Source of the DNA: Pseudomonadota bacterium | GTDB taxonomy: Bacteria; Pseudomonadota; Gammaproteobacteria; Xanthomonadales; Rhodanobacteraceae | Assembly (NCBI GenBank): GCA_018240565.1 | Contig: JAFEFO010000034.1 | Coordinates: forward strand, 248,001-312,000 | Length of the DNA stretch: 64,000 nucleotides | Reading direction: 5' to 3' | Shown here: positions 43,083-52,742 of the stretch, in pieces | How the letters are laid out: every line of letters starts with the position of its first letter | Position numbering within the stretch: the stretch's first letter is position 1 | Made by a program: the position numbers and the translations under genes | Notes under the pieces: model-generated | Seen by the model: only the letters and a program-made list of their open reading frames with translations | The model's database searches: none | Told to the model about the DNA's origin: nothing

Positions 43083-44069
43083 TTACGCGGCCAGTGCGGA
43101 CAGTGCGTCCAGGATCACCAGCTCCGTTCGCAGCGGCCCGCGCAATTGCTCGCGGGCACGGTTGATGCGGTCGAAACCTGCCGCTAGCTTGGGCAATTCG
43201 CCCGGCGCGGTCAAGGCATTGACCTGCGCGCCCACGAGCAGTGCCGCGAACCACAGCCGCCGATCCGGATCGGACTTGCTCCAGCGGTTGGCGATCTGCG
43301 AGGCGCAGGCCTTGCCGCCGCGCAGGGCCGCGAGGTCGCCCTGCACTTCCGCGCGCAGCGCCAGGCCACCAGATTGGGCCAGTTCCAGCGCCAGTCCGGG
43401 GTTGCCGCTGGCCGCCTCCAGCGCCGCCGCCGCGGTTTTCGCATCGAGCTTGTGCGTCGCCAGCCACGCCCGCGCCTGTTCGACCGCGGGCAAGTGGAAT
43501 TCGATGCGCTGGCAACGGCTGCGGATCGTGGCGGACAAACGCGCGGGTCGCGACGATACCAATACCAGATGGCGGCCTGCGCCGGGTTCCTCCAACGTCT
43601 TCAACAACGCATTGGCGGCGGCATGATTCAATTCATCGGCGGGATCGATCAGCGCCACCTGCGCACGGCCCAGCTGCGACGGCAGTACCAGCCACGCCGA
43701 CAGCTCGCGGATCTGGTCCACGGTCAGCTCCGAATACATCTTCTTCGGACTGGAACGTTCGTTGAGCACGTGGCCAACGAAACGCGCATCCGGATGCCCG
43801 GGGTGCCCCTGCGGCTGCGCCAGCGTATCGTCGGGCCGGGTTTCTTCCGGATCGCGCTGGAAGCGCTGTGCGAACAGTCGGCAGGCATGACAGGCGCCAC
43901 ACGGCGCATCGTCGCTTTCGCACAGGATCATTGCCGCGATGCGCTCGGCGAAGTCGCGCACGCCCAAGCCTGCCGGCCCGCACAACAGCAGTGCATGCGG
44001 CAGGCGGTTGTGCGCACGCTGCGCCACCAGGCGCTGCCAGTTTTCCGTATGCCACGGCGCGAGGTTCAT
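43083..44069 (-). CDS. holB: DNA polymerase III subunit delta-prime
   Basis: The 328-residue clamp-loader subunit has the AAA+ fold with a degenerate P-loop (LLCGPAGLGVRD in place of GKT) and the zinc module CGACHACRLF. The later LLKTLEEPGAGRHLVLVSSRPARLSATIRSRCQ segment is the SRC region (about residues 150-185). It stays in the E. coli order after tmk, and its ATG overlaps the tmk stop. Confidence 0.95.
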   Translation of the reverse strand: MNLAPWHTENWQRLVAQRAHNRLPHALLLCGPAGLGVRDFAERIAAMILCESDDAPCGACHACRLFAQRFQRDPEETRPDDTLAQPQGHPGHPDARFVGHVLNERSSPKKMYSELTVDQIRELSAWLVLPSQLGRAQVALIDPADELNHAAANALLKTLEEPGAGRHLVLVSSRPARLSATIRSRCQRIEFHLPAVEQARAWLATHKLDAKTAAAALEAASGNPGLALELAQSGGLALRAEVQGDLAALRGGKACASQIANRWSKSDPDRRLWFAALLVGAQVNALTAPGELPKLAAGFDRINRAREQLRGPLRTELVILDALSALAA

Positions 44070-44707
44070 GCACGCACTCCGGCGGCGTCGAGAAATCCGC
44101 CGACCGCGTGATGCACGTCGGCGAGCACGACCGCGAGCGGCCGGCTCGAATCGATCACGCGAAAGCGCGCCGGGTCGGCTGCCGCACGCTGGCGATACGC
44201 GACGCGCACGCGCTCGAAGAAATCCGCCGTTTCCAATTCGATGCGATCGGCCGCACCGCGGCCGTTGGCGCGACGCATCCCTTCGGCGACCGGCAGATCC
44301 AGCAACAGGGTCAGGTCGGGTTGCAAACCATCCGCCGCCCAGCGTTCCAGTTCCGCAATGCGTTCCACCGGCTGGCCACGACCACCGCCTTGATAGGCGA
44401 AGCTGGCATCGGTGAAGCGATCCGACAGGACCCAGCGCCCGGCCGCAAGCGCGGGCCGCACGCGTTCGCGCACGAGTTGCGCACGCGAGGCGAACATCAG
44501 CAGCAGCTCGGCTTCGGCACACAAGCCGTGATGCGCGGTGTCGAGCAGCACGCGGCGAATCTCCTCGCCCGCCGGCGTGCCGCCGGGTTCGCGCGTGATC
44601 AGCGCATCGATGCCGCGCGCCGCGAGCAGCTCGCGCACGGCGGCAAGCACGGTGCTCTTGCCTGCGCCTTCGCCGCCTTCGAGGGTAATGAGCTTTCCCG
44701 CTGTCAT
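44066..44707 (-). CDS. tmk: Thymidylate kinase
   Basis: The 213-residue enzyme phosphorylates dTMP to dTDP. The P-loop is GGEGAGKST (residues 11-19), followed by TREPGGTPAGE and the DRF motif in VLSDRFTDASFAYQGGGRG. Its start overlaps the mltG stop (ATGA) and its own stop overlaps holB. Confidence 0.97.
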   Translation of the reverse strand: MTAGKLITLEGGEGAGKSTVLAAVRELLAARGIDALITREPGGTPAGEEIRRVLLDTAHHGLCAEAELLLMFASRAQLVRERVRPALAAGRWVLSDRFTDASFAYQGGGRGQPVERIAELERWAADGLQPDLTLLLDLPVAEGMRRANGRGAADRIELETADFFERVRVAYRQRAAADPARFRVIDSSRPLAVVLADVHHAVGGFLDAAGVRA

Positions 44708-45732
44708 TGGCGATGCAACTGGTATTTGGCCACCGCGCGATTATGCGCTTCGAGAGTCGCCGAAAACTCGTGCGTGCCGTCGCCGCGCGCAACAAAGTAC
44801 AAGGCATCGGTCGGCGCCGGATGCAGCACCGCTTCGATGGACGCCGCGCCCGGCAGCGCGATCGGCGTTGGCGGCAGGCCGGCGCGCGTATAGGTGTTGT
44901 ACGGCGTGTCGGTTTGCAGATCGCGCGTGTGGATCTTGCCGTCGTAATTCGGTCCCAGTCCGTAAATCACCGTCGGATCGGTCTGCAGGCGCATGCCGAG
45001 CTTCAGGCGATGTTCGAACACACCGGCGATGAGTCCGCGTTCGGCCGGCTGCGCGGTTTCCTTCTCCACGATCGAGGCCAGGATCAATGCTTCGTACGGC
45101 GAATGCAGCGGCAGGTCCTGGGCGCGCGAGTTCCAGAGTTTGTCCAGCGTCTGCTTCATGGCCTTGTGCGCACGCTGCAGGATGTCGATGTCGGTTTCGC
45201 CTTTGACGAAATTGTACGTTTCCGGCAAGAACTGTCCTTCCGGTTCGAGACCCGGCTCGCCGAGTTTCTGCATAAGTTCCTTGCCCCAGAATGGAACGAA
45301 GGGTTCGCCAACCATCGCTACTTCCGTGATTTCCTTGTCGTTCGACAACGCCATGCGCAATTGCGCAAATGTCCACCCTTCCACAATGGTAAATTTGTGC
45401 TGGATGACCTTGCCCGCCGCCATTTTCGCGAGCAGCGCGCGCGGCGTGATGCCGGGCTCAAGTGCATATTCGCCGGCGTGGAGTTTCCCGGCCACGTCCA
45501 TCTGCCGCGCCAGCAAGCGCCAATACAACGGCAATCCGGTACGGATGCCCTGCGCCTGCAAATCGGTGACGATGCGCGGCAGCGGCGTGCCGAAGGCCAC
45601 GTCCACAGTGGTCGGCTTCGCCAACGGCGCCAGCGCCGCATCGGCGAAGCGCGCGTAGTCCCGATAAAAATAGCCTGCGGCAATGGCGCCGAACAGCAGC
45701 AGCAACACGATGACGCGGCGCAAGACCCTCAT
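44704..45732 (-). CDS. mltG: Endolytic murein transglycosylase MltG
   Basis: The 342-residue enzyme cuts nascent glycan strands at the inner membrane. It has one N-terminal membrane helix (residues 5-22), a LysM-like region, and the YceG catalytic block LILASIVEKETAQPAERG, where Glu223 corresponds to the catalytic glutamate. The GMRLQTDPTVIYGLG and NTYTRAGLPPTPI motifs confirm the family. The start overlaps the pabC stop. Confidence 0.96.
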   Translation of the reverse strand: MRVLRRVIVLLLLFGAIAAGYFYRDYARFADAALAPLAKPTTVDVAFGTPLPRIVTDLQAQGIRTGLPLYWRLLARQMDVAGKLHAGEYALEPGITPRALLAKMAAGKVIQHKFTIVEGWTFAQLRMALSNDKEITEVAMVGEPFVPFWGKELMQKLGEPGLEPEGQFLPETYNFVKGETDIDILQRAHKAMKQTLDKLWNSRAQDLPLHSPYEALILASIVEKETAQPAERGLIAGVFEHRLKLGMRLQTDPTVIYGLGPNYDGKIHTRDLQTDTPYNTYTRAGLPPTPIALPGAASIEAVLHPAPTDALYFVARGDGTHEFSATLEAHNRAVAKYQLHRQ

Positions 45733-46553
45733 GCGCGGCGCTCCATGACGAACAGTTCGTGCCACTGGCGCTGCAATACGCAAGTCGCCGGTCCGAGCGG
45801 CCAGCAACGATCGTCCAGCGACGCTACTGGAATGATCCCGCGTACGGCATTGGTCAGGAAAATTTCGTCGGCCCGCATCAATTCATCCATCGGCAAATCC
45901 CGCACTGCGCAATCCTCGCGCCACGCCAGCACCTGCGCGCGCGCCACCCCCGCCACCCCGCAACGTTCCAACGCCGGCGTGACCAACCGTCCATCGAGCA
46001 CGGCGAAGACATTCGCCGCCGTCGCGCCGACGACATTCCCATGCGCATCGCACAACAGGCCTTCGGCAATCGACGGATCGCTCCATTCGGCGCGCGCCAA
46101 CACGTTTTCCAGCCGGTTCAGATGCTTGATGCCGGCCAGGCGCGGCTGTGCGGACACACGCAAATCGCAACGGCGCATGCGCACGCCGCGATGGTAGCAG
46201 TCTGGCGCGACTTCCGGCATGGGGCTCGCGCTCACGATGCGCACAGGCTGCGCCTGTGCCGGCGGCGCATAGCCACGTGGTCCGCTGCCGCGTGTCAGGG
46301 TGATGCGCACCACGCTGCGCTCGGTGCCGGCGCCAACCGAAGCGGCCTCGCGCGCCAACATCGATGTGTCCGGCGCAGCCAGCGCAAGTCGCGCGCAGCC
46401 TTCTGTCAATCGCTGCATGTGACGCGACCACAGCGGCGCCCTGCCGGCAACGAACGCTATCGTCTCGAACAGGCCGTCGCCATAGCGCAAACCGCGATCG
46501 TCGGCGGACACCTGCGCCGTCGCCACGCCATCGACGAGCGTCCGCGCGTTCAC
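45729..46553 (-). CDS. pabC: Aminodeoxychorismate lyase
   Basis: The 274-residue class IV PLP enzyme releases pyruvate from aminodeoxychorismate to give p-aminobenzoate for folate. The RGLRYGDGLFET motif and PLP lysine Lys143 in GIKHLNRLEN are visible. The start is a GTG that overlaps the pabB stop (GTGA), giving (M)NARTLVDG at the usual N-terminal distance. Its adjacency to pabB supports the assignment over branched-chain aminotransferase. Confidence 0.93.
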   Translation of the reverse strand: MNARTLVDGVATAQVSADDRGLRYGDGLFETIAFVAGRAPLWSRHMQRLTEGCARLALAAPDTSMLAREAASVGAGTERSVVRITLTRGSGPRGYAPPAQAQPVRIVSASPMPEVAPDCYHRGVRMRRCDLRVSAQPRLAGIKHLNRLENVLARAEWSDPSIAEGLLCDAHGNVVGATAANVFAVLDGRLVTPALERCGVAGVARAQVLAWREDCAVRDLPMDELMRADEIFLTNAVRGIIPVASLDDRCWPLGPATCVLQRQWHELFVMERRA

Positions 46554-47899
46554 GCGTCCGCTCCGCAGGCGCGCAGCAATCCGCGCGCCTTGGCGCGGGT
46601 TTCGGCGAGTTCGTGTTCGGCGATGGAGTCGGCGACGATGCCGGCGCCGGCGCGCAGGCGGATGTGCCCGGCGCGCAGGGTCAGCGTGCGAATCAGAATG
46701 TTCAGGTCCATGTTGCCATTGCGGTCCAGGTAACCGAGCGCACCGGTGTAGGCGCCACGACCGCCGGCCTCGAGTTCGGCGATGATGCGCATGCTGCGCA
46801 CCTTCGGACAACCGGTGATGGTGCCGCCCGGGAACACGGCGCGGATGACTTCGCGAGGCGTCGCGTCCGCGCGCAGGCGTCCGCGCACGTTGGAGACGAT
46901 GTGGTGCACATGCGCATAACTTTCCACGGTCATCAGCTCGTCGACCGCGACCGATCCGGGCACGCAGATGCGGCCAAGATCGTTGCGCTCCAGATCGACG
47001 AGCATGACATGTTCTGCGCGCTCCTTGGGATGCGCGATCAGTTCGCCCTTGCGCGTCGCGTCGTCATCGCCCGCATGCCGCGGCCGCGTGCCGGCGATCG
47101 GGCGCGTCTGCGCGACGCCATCGCGCACTTCGACCAGTCGTTCGGGCGAAGAACTGGCAATGGCCCAGTCATCCCACTGCAAGAGCCCCGCGAACGGCGC
47201 CGGATTGGCACGGCGCAGGCTGGCATAAAGCTCGGCGGCCGACGGCGTGCCCGCGCAGTGCAGGCGCCACTCGCGCGACAAGTTGATCTGGTAGGTGTCG
47301 CCATTGCGCAAGTGATCGCGAATTCGTGCGACGCCATCGAGGAATCGCTGCGCATCATCTTCGTCGACATCGGCGACCGCGAACGACGCTGGCGCGAAAT
47401 CCGGCGTCGATTCAAGATCGCGCGCAAGCTGCTCCAGCAGGCCTGCCTGTTCGGCTTCGGCAACGAGGTGCGTGGTCCGCGCGTTGCGATCAGTGATGAT
47501 TGCGGCGGGACATCGCAGCGCGAGTGCGACCGGGATTCGCGCACCCGCTGCCGGTGGAAAACCCATGCCAGGCTCGATTTGCGCCGCAAGTTCATAGCCG
47601 AGAAACAACGCCCAGCCACCGCAAAACGGCAAGTCGCTACCGCTGGTAACGCGCGCGTTGCGCCATTCGCAATCCAGTGCATCGAGGAAATCCGTGCCGC
47701 GCTCGTTGCCATCCGCGTCACGCACGCGGCCATCCGCAGCCAATGCGATCGAATCGCCCGGAAATGCAAACAGGATGTCGTAACGCGCGTTTGCACCTTC
47801 GGCGACGCTTTCAAGCAAACACGGATAGCGCCGCGGATTCGCGGCGGCGAGCGCGAGCAGGTCGCGCGCGCCGGGCAGCGTGCGTCGAAGGTCGCTCAA
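46550..47899 (-). CDS. pabB: Aminodeoxychorismate synthase component I (chorismate-binding)
   Basis: The 449-residue protein is an anthranilate/aminodeoxychorismate synthase component I. The chorismate-binding C-terminal half shows [17 protein letters not shown] (Ala269), [17 protein letters not shown] [26 protein letters not shown] and GAGIVADS. The length fits PabB better than TrpE, and the next gene is pabC. However, the residue after PI is Ala as in TrpE, whereas E. coli PabB has a catalytic Lys there (PIKGT), and an LLES motif like that of TrpE is at 28-31. I keep pabB from context. The pabA partner is not in the window. Confidence 0.82.
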   Translation of the reverse strand: MSDLRRTLPGARDLLALAAANPRRYPCLLESVAEGANARYDILFAFPGDSIALAADGRVRDADGNERGTDFLDALDCEWRNARVTSGSDLPFCGGWALFLGYELAAQIEPGMGFPPAAGARIPVALALRCPAAIITDRNARTTHLVAEAEQAGLLEQLARDLESTPDFAPASFAVADVDEDDAQRFLDGVARIRDHLRNGDTYQINLSREWRLHCAGTPSAAELYASLRRANPAPFAGLLQWDDWAIASSSPERLVEVRDGVAQTRPIAGTRPRHAGDDDATRKGELIAHPKERAEHVMLVDLERNDLGRICVPGSVAVDELMTVESYAHVHHIVSNVRGRLRADATPREVIRAVFPGGTITGCPKVRSMRIIAELEAGGRGAYTGALGYLDRNGNMDLNILIRTLTLRAGHIRLRAGAGIVADSIAEHELAETRAKARGLLRACGADA

Positions 47900-49137
47900 A
47901 TGCGCCGAAAGACAAGCGTACCGTTGGTGCCGCCGAAGCCGAATGAATTCGACAGCGCGGCGTCGATGCGCATCTGGCGCGCGGTGTGCGGCACGAAATC
48001 CAGGTCGCAGCCTTCGCCGGGATCGTCCAGGTTGATCGTCGGTGGCGCGACGTTGTCGCGGATCGCGAGCACCGAAAAAATTGCCTCGATGCCACCCGCC
48101 GCGCCGAGCAGGTGCCCGGTCATCGATTTGGTCGAACTGATCGCCAGGCTGCGGGCGTGGTCGCCAAACACGGTCTTGGCGGCATGCACTTCGCCGATGT
48201 CGCCCAGCGGCGTCGAGGTGCCGTGCGCGTTGACGTACTGGATCTGCTCGACGTTCAGTCCCGCGTCATTCAGTGCGGCGCGCATGCAGCGTGCCGCACC
48301 CTCGCCGCCTTCGCTCGGCGCGGTGATGTGGTAGGCGTCGGCGGACATGCCAAAACCGGCCAGCTCGCAATGGATGCGCGCGCCGCGCTTCCTGGCGTGT
48401 TCGTATTCCTCGAGCACCAACACGCCGGCGCCATCGGACAGCACGAAGCCGTCGCGATCCTTGTCCCACGGCCGGCTCGCCTTGGTCGGTTCGTCATTGC
48501 GCGTGGACATGGCGCGTGCCGAGCAGAATCCGCCCATGGCCACGCCCGTGGTCGCGTATTCCGCGCCGCCCGCAACCATCACGTCGGCATCGCCATACTG
48601 GATCATGCGCATGGCCAATCCCACGTTGTGGGTTGCCGTCGTGCAGGCGGTGACGCAGGCGATGTTCGGCCCCTTGAGCCCGAGCATGATCGACAGATTG
48701 CCCGAGGCCATGTTGATGATCGAGGCAGGCACGAAGAACGGCGATATCTTGCGCTGGCCGCCTTCGTGGAAGGCGATGCTGGTACGGTCGATCGTGTAGA
48801 TGCCACCGATGCCGGCACCGACCGCGCAGCCGATGCGTTCCTCGTCGTGCTCGTGCGGATGCATGCCGGCATCCTTCAACGCTTCGAGCGACGCGGCGAC
48901 GCCGTAATGGATGAACGGATCCATCTTCTTGACGTCCTTGGCCGCGACGAACTGCGCCGGATCGAAATCGCGCACTTCGCCGGCGATGCGCGTGGGAAAC
49001 GTCGACGCATCGAAATGGGTGACCGGCCCGATGCCGCTGTGGCCGGCGAGGATGTTCTTCCAGGCAGTGGCCACGTCGTTGCCGACAGGGCTGATGATGC
49101 CCAGGCCCGTGATGACTACTCGGCGTTTGCTGTTCAT
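47896..49137 (-). CDS. fabF: 3-oxoacyl-[acyl-carrier-protein] synthase II
   Basis: The 413-residue condensing enzyme elongates acyl-ACP with malonyl-ACP. The triad is Cys165 (TACTTATH), His305 ([11 protein letters not shown]) and His342 ([13 protein letters not shown]). The Cys-His-His set and the length place it as FabF, not FabB-only lineages or FabH. The start [11 protein letters not shown] was chosen from the family N-terminus. It follows acpP as in E. coli, and its stop overlaps pabB. Confidence 0.96.
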   Translation of the reverse strand: MNSKRRVVITGLGIISPVGNDVATAWKNILAGHSGIGPVTHFDASTFPTRIAGEVRDFDPAQFVAAKDVKKMDPFIHYGVAASLEALKDAGMHPHEHDEERIGCAVGAGIGGIYTIDRTSIAFHEGGQRKISPFFVPASIINMASGNLSIMLGLKGPNIACVTACTTATHNVGLAMRMIQYGDADVMVAGGAEYATTGVAMGGFCSARAMSTRNDEPTKASRPWDKDRDGFVLSDGAGVLVLEEYEHARKRGARIHCELAGFGMSADAYHITAPSEGGEGAARCMRAALNDAGLNVEQIQYVNAHGTSTPLGDIGEVHAAKTVFGDHARSLAISSTKSMTGHLLGAAGGIEAIFSVLAIRDNVAPPTINLDDPGEGCDLDFVPHTARQMRIDAALSNSFGFGGTNGTLVFRRI

Positions 49138-49220
49138 GAAAATGCGCTCGCTGCGATGACGACCCCAGAAACGCAAACTGCGCCGATCGGCGCAGTTCTG
49201 CGACGTCCGACAAACCGGAC

Positions 49221-49460
49221 TCAGGCCTTGACGTGGGCCTTGATGTAATCGACCGCCTGCTGCACGGTGGTGATCTTCTCGGCTTCTTCGTCAGGAATTT
49301 CGCACTCGAATTCTTCTTCCAGCGCCATCACCAGCTCGACCGTGTCGAGCGAGTCCGCGCCCAGGTCGTCGACGAACGAGGCGTTCGGCGTGACTTCATC
49401 TTCCTTGACGCCCAGTTGTTCGACAACGATCTTCTTGACGCGATCTTCGATGCTGCTCAT
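49221..49460 (-). CDS. acpP: Acyl carrier protein
   Basis: The 79-residue acidic protein carries acyl chains on a phosphopantetheine arm attached to Ser37 in the [10 protein letters not shown] motif. GAGGG lies upstream of the ATG. The gap to fabG on its upstream side holds a repeat and a candidate -10 box, so acpP may have its own promoter as in E. coli. Confidence 0.98.
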   Translation of the reverse strand: MSSIEDRVKKIVVEQLGVKEDEVTPNASFVDDLGADSLDTVELVMALEEEFECEIPDEEAEKITTVQQAVDYIKAHVKA

Positions 49461-49505
49461 GTGCAAACCCTCACCAAGGTGGATTCCGAGTATCGGAGCG
49501 CGCGG

Positions 49506-49511
49506 ATTGTA
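49506..49511 (-). promoter_or_regulatory. Candidate -10 box for acpP (TACAAT)
   Basis: On the minus strand TACAAT lies about 46 bases upstream of the acpP ATG and is followed by CCGCGCGC. The same hexamer occurs upstream of rpsO. The -35 region (TGGCGC at 17 bases) is weak. Confidence 0.4.
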
Positions 49512-49557
49512 GTGGAACCCTCGCCGCCGCGCCAGCGAACGGGCGTTTGAGCCTGCC

Positions 49558-49672
49558 GTCATGCCGGCATGGACTGCCGGCATCCAGGTTGCAGGATGCC
49601 GAGCACAGCGGAACTCAAATGCTGGTTTGCCATCCATGGCTTCTGGATTCCGGCAATCCCTGCCGGAATGAC
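49558..49672. repeat. REPIN-like inverted-pair repeat, copy 7 (fabG-acpP gap)
   Basis: The element runs from GTCATGCCGG to CCGGAATGAC, 115 bp. The hairpins are TGCCGGCAT...TGCCGGCA and TTCCGGCAA...TGCCGGAA. It lies seven bases past the fabG stop and upstream of the acpP promoter candidate. Confidence 0.88.
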
Positions 49673-49678
49673 AAGTCG

Positions 49679-50422
49679 TTAAGGCATGTACATGCCGCCA
49701 TTGACATGCAGCGTCTCGCCAGTAATGTAAGCCGCCGCCGGAGAGGCAAGGAACAGCACCGCCTGCGCGATGTCATCCGGAGAACCCAGGCGACCAAGCG
49801 CGATGTTCGGCAGCAATGCCGCGCGCTGTTCGTCGGTCAACGCGCGCGTCATGTCGGTGTCGATGAATCCCGGCGCCACGACATTCACGGTGATGCCGCG
49901 CGAGCCGATCTCGCGCGCCAGCGATTTGGAGAACGCGATGATGCCGGCCTTGGCCGCAGCGTAATTCGCCTGCCCGGGATTGCCGGTCACGCCGACCACG
50001 GACGCGATCGAGATGATGCGGCCACGGCGCGCCTTCATCATGCCGCGCATCACCGCCTTCGAGGTGCGATAGACCGAGGACAGGTTGGTGTCCAGGATCG
50101 CATCCCAATCTTCGTCCTTCATGCGCAGCAGCAACTGGTCGCGGGTGATGCCGGCGTTGTTGACCAAAATCGACACGCTGCCGAATTCTTTGGCGATATC
50201 GTCGATCAGGGTTTCGACCGCCGTGCCATCGGTGACATTGAGCACGCGACCAACACCGCCGTGCGCCGCCAGGCGCTCGCCGATCGCCTGCGCGCCGGCT
50301 TCGCTGGTCGCGGTGCCAATGACCTTGGCGCCACTTGCCGCGAGCATATCGGCAATCGCCGCGCCGATGCCGCGGCTGGCGCCGGTGACCAACGCGACTT
50401 CATTCTGAAGGACTGCACTCAT
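49679..50422 (-). CDS. fabG: 3-oxoacyl-[acyl-carrier-protein] reductase
   Basis: The 247-residue SDR reduces beta-ketoacyl-ACP with NADPH. The cofactor motif [12 protein letters not shown], and the triad Ser141, Tyr154, Lys158 ([14 protein letters not shown]) are the FabG type. It ends with GGMYMP, as family members do. The start overlaps the fabD stop (ATGA). Confidence 0.97.
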   Translation of the reverse strand: MSAVLQNEVALVTGASRGIGAAIADMLAASGAKVIGTATSEAGAQAIGERLAAHGGVGRVLNVTDGTAVETLIDDIAKEFGSVSILVNNAGITRDQLLLRMKDEDWDAILDTNLSSVYRTSKAVMRGMMKARRGRIISIASVVGVTGNPGQANYAAAKAGIIAFSKSLAREIGSRGITVNVVAPGFIDTDMTRALTDEQRAALLPNIALGRLGSPDDIAQAVLFLASPAAAYITGETLHVNGGMYMP

Positions 50423-51360
50423 TGCCACTCTCCCAAAGCCTGCGTCATGTCGCCCGGTGCGCCGATGGCGCGACCATCCAGGGTTCGATCGATGCGCTTG
50501 AGCAATCCGGTCAGCACCTTGCCTGGACCGCATTCCGCGACGCGCGTGATGCCATGCGACGCCAGGGCCTGTACGCTCTGCGTCCACAACACCGGCGAGT
50601 GCAGCTGGCGTGCTAGGGCGTCGCGGATGTCCTCGACTCTGTCAAAGGATTTCGCCGCAACATTCTGAATAACTGGGATTTTTGGCATCGACCATGAGAT
50701 CGCATCGAACTTGCGCGAAAGTTGATCCGCCGCTCCGCGCATCAAGGCGCAATGCGAGGGCACGCTGACTGCGAGTTTCACCGCCTTGCGCACGCCGAGT
50801 TCGGCCAGGCGCGCGATCACGCGATCCACCGCCGCCGCATTGCCGGCGATGACGAGCTGGCCGGGCGCGTTGTAGTTGACCGGCGAGACGACTTCGCCAT
50901 TGGCGACTTCATCGCAAACCTGGGCAATCTGCGCATCATCGCCGCCGAGGATTGCCGCCATCGCCCCCACGCCCGGCGGCACCGCCGCCTGCATCAGGCG
51001 TCCGCGTTCGGCGACGAGTCCGGCCGCGTCTCGCAGGCCGAGGACATCGGCGCAGACCAATGCCGCATACTCGCCGAGGCTGTGCCCGGCCAGCAGCGCA
51101 GGCATCGCGCCGCCGCGCTCGCGCCACACGCGCCAGACCGCGACGTCCGCCGCGAGCAGGGCCGGCTGCGTGTTTTCGGTGCGGTTGAGATCATCCTCGG
51201 GGCCGTTCTGCGACAGCGCCCACAGGTCGATGCCGGCGCCGGCCGAGGCTTCGTCAAAGGTTGATTTGACCACGGCATATTCGCTGCCCAGTTCGGCAAG
51301 CATGCCGAGCGACTGCGAACCCTGGCCGGGAAAAACAAAAGCGAGATTGGCTGCCTGCAT
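50419..51360 (-). CDS. fabD: Malonyl-CoA:ACP transacylase
   Basis: The 313-residue enzyme moves malonyl groups from CoA to ACP. The N-terminal FVFPGQGSQ and the nucleophile Ser94 in GHSLGEYAAL are present, as is the SVPSHCALM histidine motif. The ATG at 51360 was chosen over an in-frame TTG four codons upstream. The gene follows fabH after 34 bases. Confidence 0.96.
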   Translation of the reverse strand: MQAANLAFVFPGQGSQSLGMLAELGSEYAVVKSTFDEASAGAGIDLWALSQNGPEDDLNRTENTQPALLAADVAVWRVWRERGGAMPALLAGHSLGEYAALVCADVLGLRDAAGLVAERGRLMQAAVPPGVGAMAAILGGDDAQIAQVCDEVANGEVVSPVNYNAPGQLVIAGNAAAVDRVIARLAELGVRKAVKLAVSVPSHCALMRGAADQLSRKFDAISWSMPKIPVIQNVAAKSFDRVEDIRDALARQLHSPVLWTQSVQALASHGITRVAECGPGKVLTGLLKRIDRTLDGRAIGAPGDMTQALGEWQ

Positions 51361-51394
51361 GAGCGTCAGCAAAGTTTGCGAAGAAGTGGGTATA

Positions 51395-52366
51395 TCAGAA
51401 ACGAATCAGTGCCGAGCCCCAGGTGAATCCGCCGCCGAAAGCCTCCAGCAACAGCAACTGGCCGCGCTGCACCTTGCCCGAACGCACCGCGGCATCGAGC
51501 GCCAGCGGCACCGAGCCCGAGGAGGTGTTGCCGTGCTTGTCGACGGTCACGATCACGCGATCCATCGGCATGTCCAGCCGTTTGGCGGTGGCCTGGATGA
51601 TGCGCAGGTTGGCCTGGTGCGGGATCAGCCAGTCGATGGCGCTTTTGTCCAGTCCGTTCGCGGCCAGGGTCTCATCGACGACGCGATCGAGCGTCTTGAC
51701 CGCGACCTTGAACACTTCGCTGCCCGCCATCAGCACCTTGACGCCGGCATTGTGCTCGCCGGGCTTGAAGCCGACGGAAACACCGACCGGATTCCACAAC
51801 AATTCCTTGAAGCCGCCGTCGGCGTGGATGTGCGTGGACAAAATGCCGGGCTCGTCCGCGGCCTTGAGCACCACCGCGCCAGCACCATCGCCGAACAGCA
51901 CGCACGTCGAGCGATCGGTCCAGTCGAGCATGCGCGAGAGGGTTTCCGCACCGACCACGAGCGCGGTCTTGACCGTACCGGAACGGATGAACTTGTCGGC
52001 GACGGAAAGCGCGTAGACGAATCCCGAACACGCCGCGTTGACATCGAACGCCGCGCAGCCGTTGGCGCCAAGGCGGTGCTGCAGCAGGCAGGCAGTCGAG
52101 GGGAAGATCAGGTCCGGCGTGGTGGTGCCGACGACGAGCAACTCGATTTCGCTCGCGTCCACGCCCGCGGACGCGAGTGCCGCGCGCGCGGCGCCCTCGG
52201 CCAGGTCGCAGGTGGTCTGCCCTTCGGCCGCGATGTGGCGCTGGCGGATGCCGGTACGCGAGGCGATCCACTCGTCGGAAGTGTCGACGAGTTTTTCCAG
52301 ATCGGCGTTGGTGAGCACCTTTTCCGGCAGGAAACTGCCGGTACCGGCGATGCGTGCGTAGATCAG
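51395..52366 (-). CDS. fabH: 3-oxoacyl-[acyl-carrier-protein] synthase III, non-AUG start likely
   Basis: The roughly 323-residue enzyme starts fatty-acid synthesis by condensing acetyl-CoA with malonyl-ACP. The triad is Cys113 (NAACSGF), His250 (IPHQANLRI) and Asn280 (KHGNTSSGS), and the C-terminus [15 protein letters not shown] is typical. No ATG, GTG or TTG lies near the expected start. Homology begins at [15 protein letters not shown], and AGGGGA lies six bases before a CTG (used here) and nine before an ATC. The nearest ordinary start is a GTG at 52462, which would add 32 residues with no family resemblance. The family is certain; the start is not. Confidence 0.93.
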   Translation of the reverse strand: MIYARIAGTGSFLPEKVLTNADLEKLVDTSDEWIASRTGIRQRHIAAEGQTTCDLAEGAARAALASAGVDASEIELLVVGTTTPDLIFPSTACLLQHRLGANGCAAFDVNAACSGFVYALSVADKFIRSGTVKTALVVGAETLSRMLDWTDRSTCVLFGDGAGAVVLKAADEPGILSTHIHADGGFKELLWNPVGVSVGFKPGEHNAGVKVLMAGSEVFKVAVKTLDRVVDETLAANGLDKSAIDWLIPHQANLRIIQATAKRLDMPMDRVIVTVDKHGNTSSGSVPLALDAAVRSGKVQRGQLLLLEAFGGGFTWGSALIRF

Positions 52367-52492
52367 AGCGATTCCCCTGCTGTATGTTGCATCGAATTTG
52401 CGCAGTGGTTCGTGGGTGTTGCTACGCTCGGTCGTCCGGACCTCGCCAAGCAACCTCGTCACGGGCTCCTGCCCGCGACCATCGCCGTTCGC

Positions 52493-52518
52493 GCGCGATG
52501 CAATTCAATGCATCGCGC
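52493..52518. repeat. Perfect 10-bp inverted repeat in the rpmF-fabH gap
   Basis: GCGCGATGCA and TGCATCGCGC pair perfectly around a six-base loop. There is no T run on either side, so it is not a standard terminator. It sits where plsX is found in the E. coli fab cluster. Confidence 0.6.
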
Positions 52519-52531
52519 AAGCGCGCACGGC

Positions 52532-52726
52532 TCAATCTTCGTCCTTGACCGACTTCTTGTCCGCGATGACCTTGCGGCCGCGATAGTAGCCGTCCTTGGT
52601 GACGTGATGGCGCAGGTGCACTTCGCCCGAGGTCGGGTCGGTGCCGAGTTGCTTGGCGCTCAACGCATCGTGGGCACGGCGCATGCCGCGGCGGGACGGG
52701 GATTTACGACTCTTGGCAACGGCCAT
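52532..52726 (-). CDS. rpmF: 50S ribosomal protein L32
   Basis: The 64-residue basic protein starts [20 protein letters not shown], the L32 signature, and ends in a charged tail. The zinc-binding cysteines seen in some L32 proteins are absent. It follows yceD by 16 bases, as in E. coli, but fabH follows directly without plsX. Confidence 0.97.
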   Translation of the reverse strand: MAVAKSRKSPSRRGMRRAHDALSAKQLGTDPTSGEVHLRHHVTKDGYYRGRKVIADKKSVKDED

Positions 52727-52742
52727 GACGCACTACTCCAGA

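Noticed and set aside
52367..52462. GTG at 52462 as the fabH start
   Set aside because: It adds 32 residues without family resemblance and lies far upstream of the AGGGGA site; kept only as an alternative.
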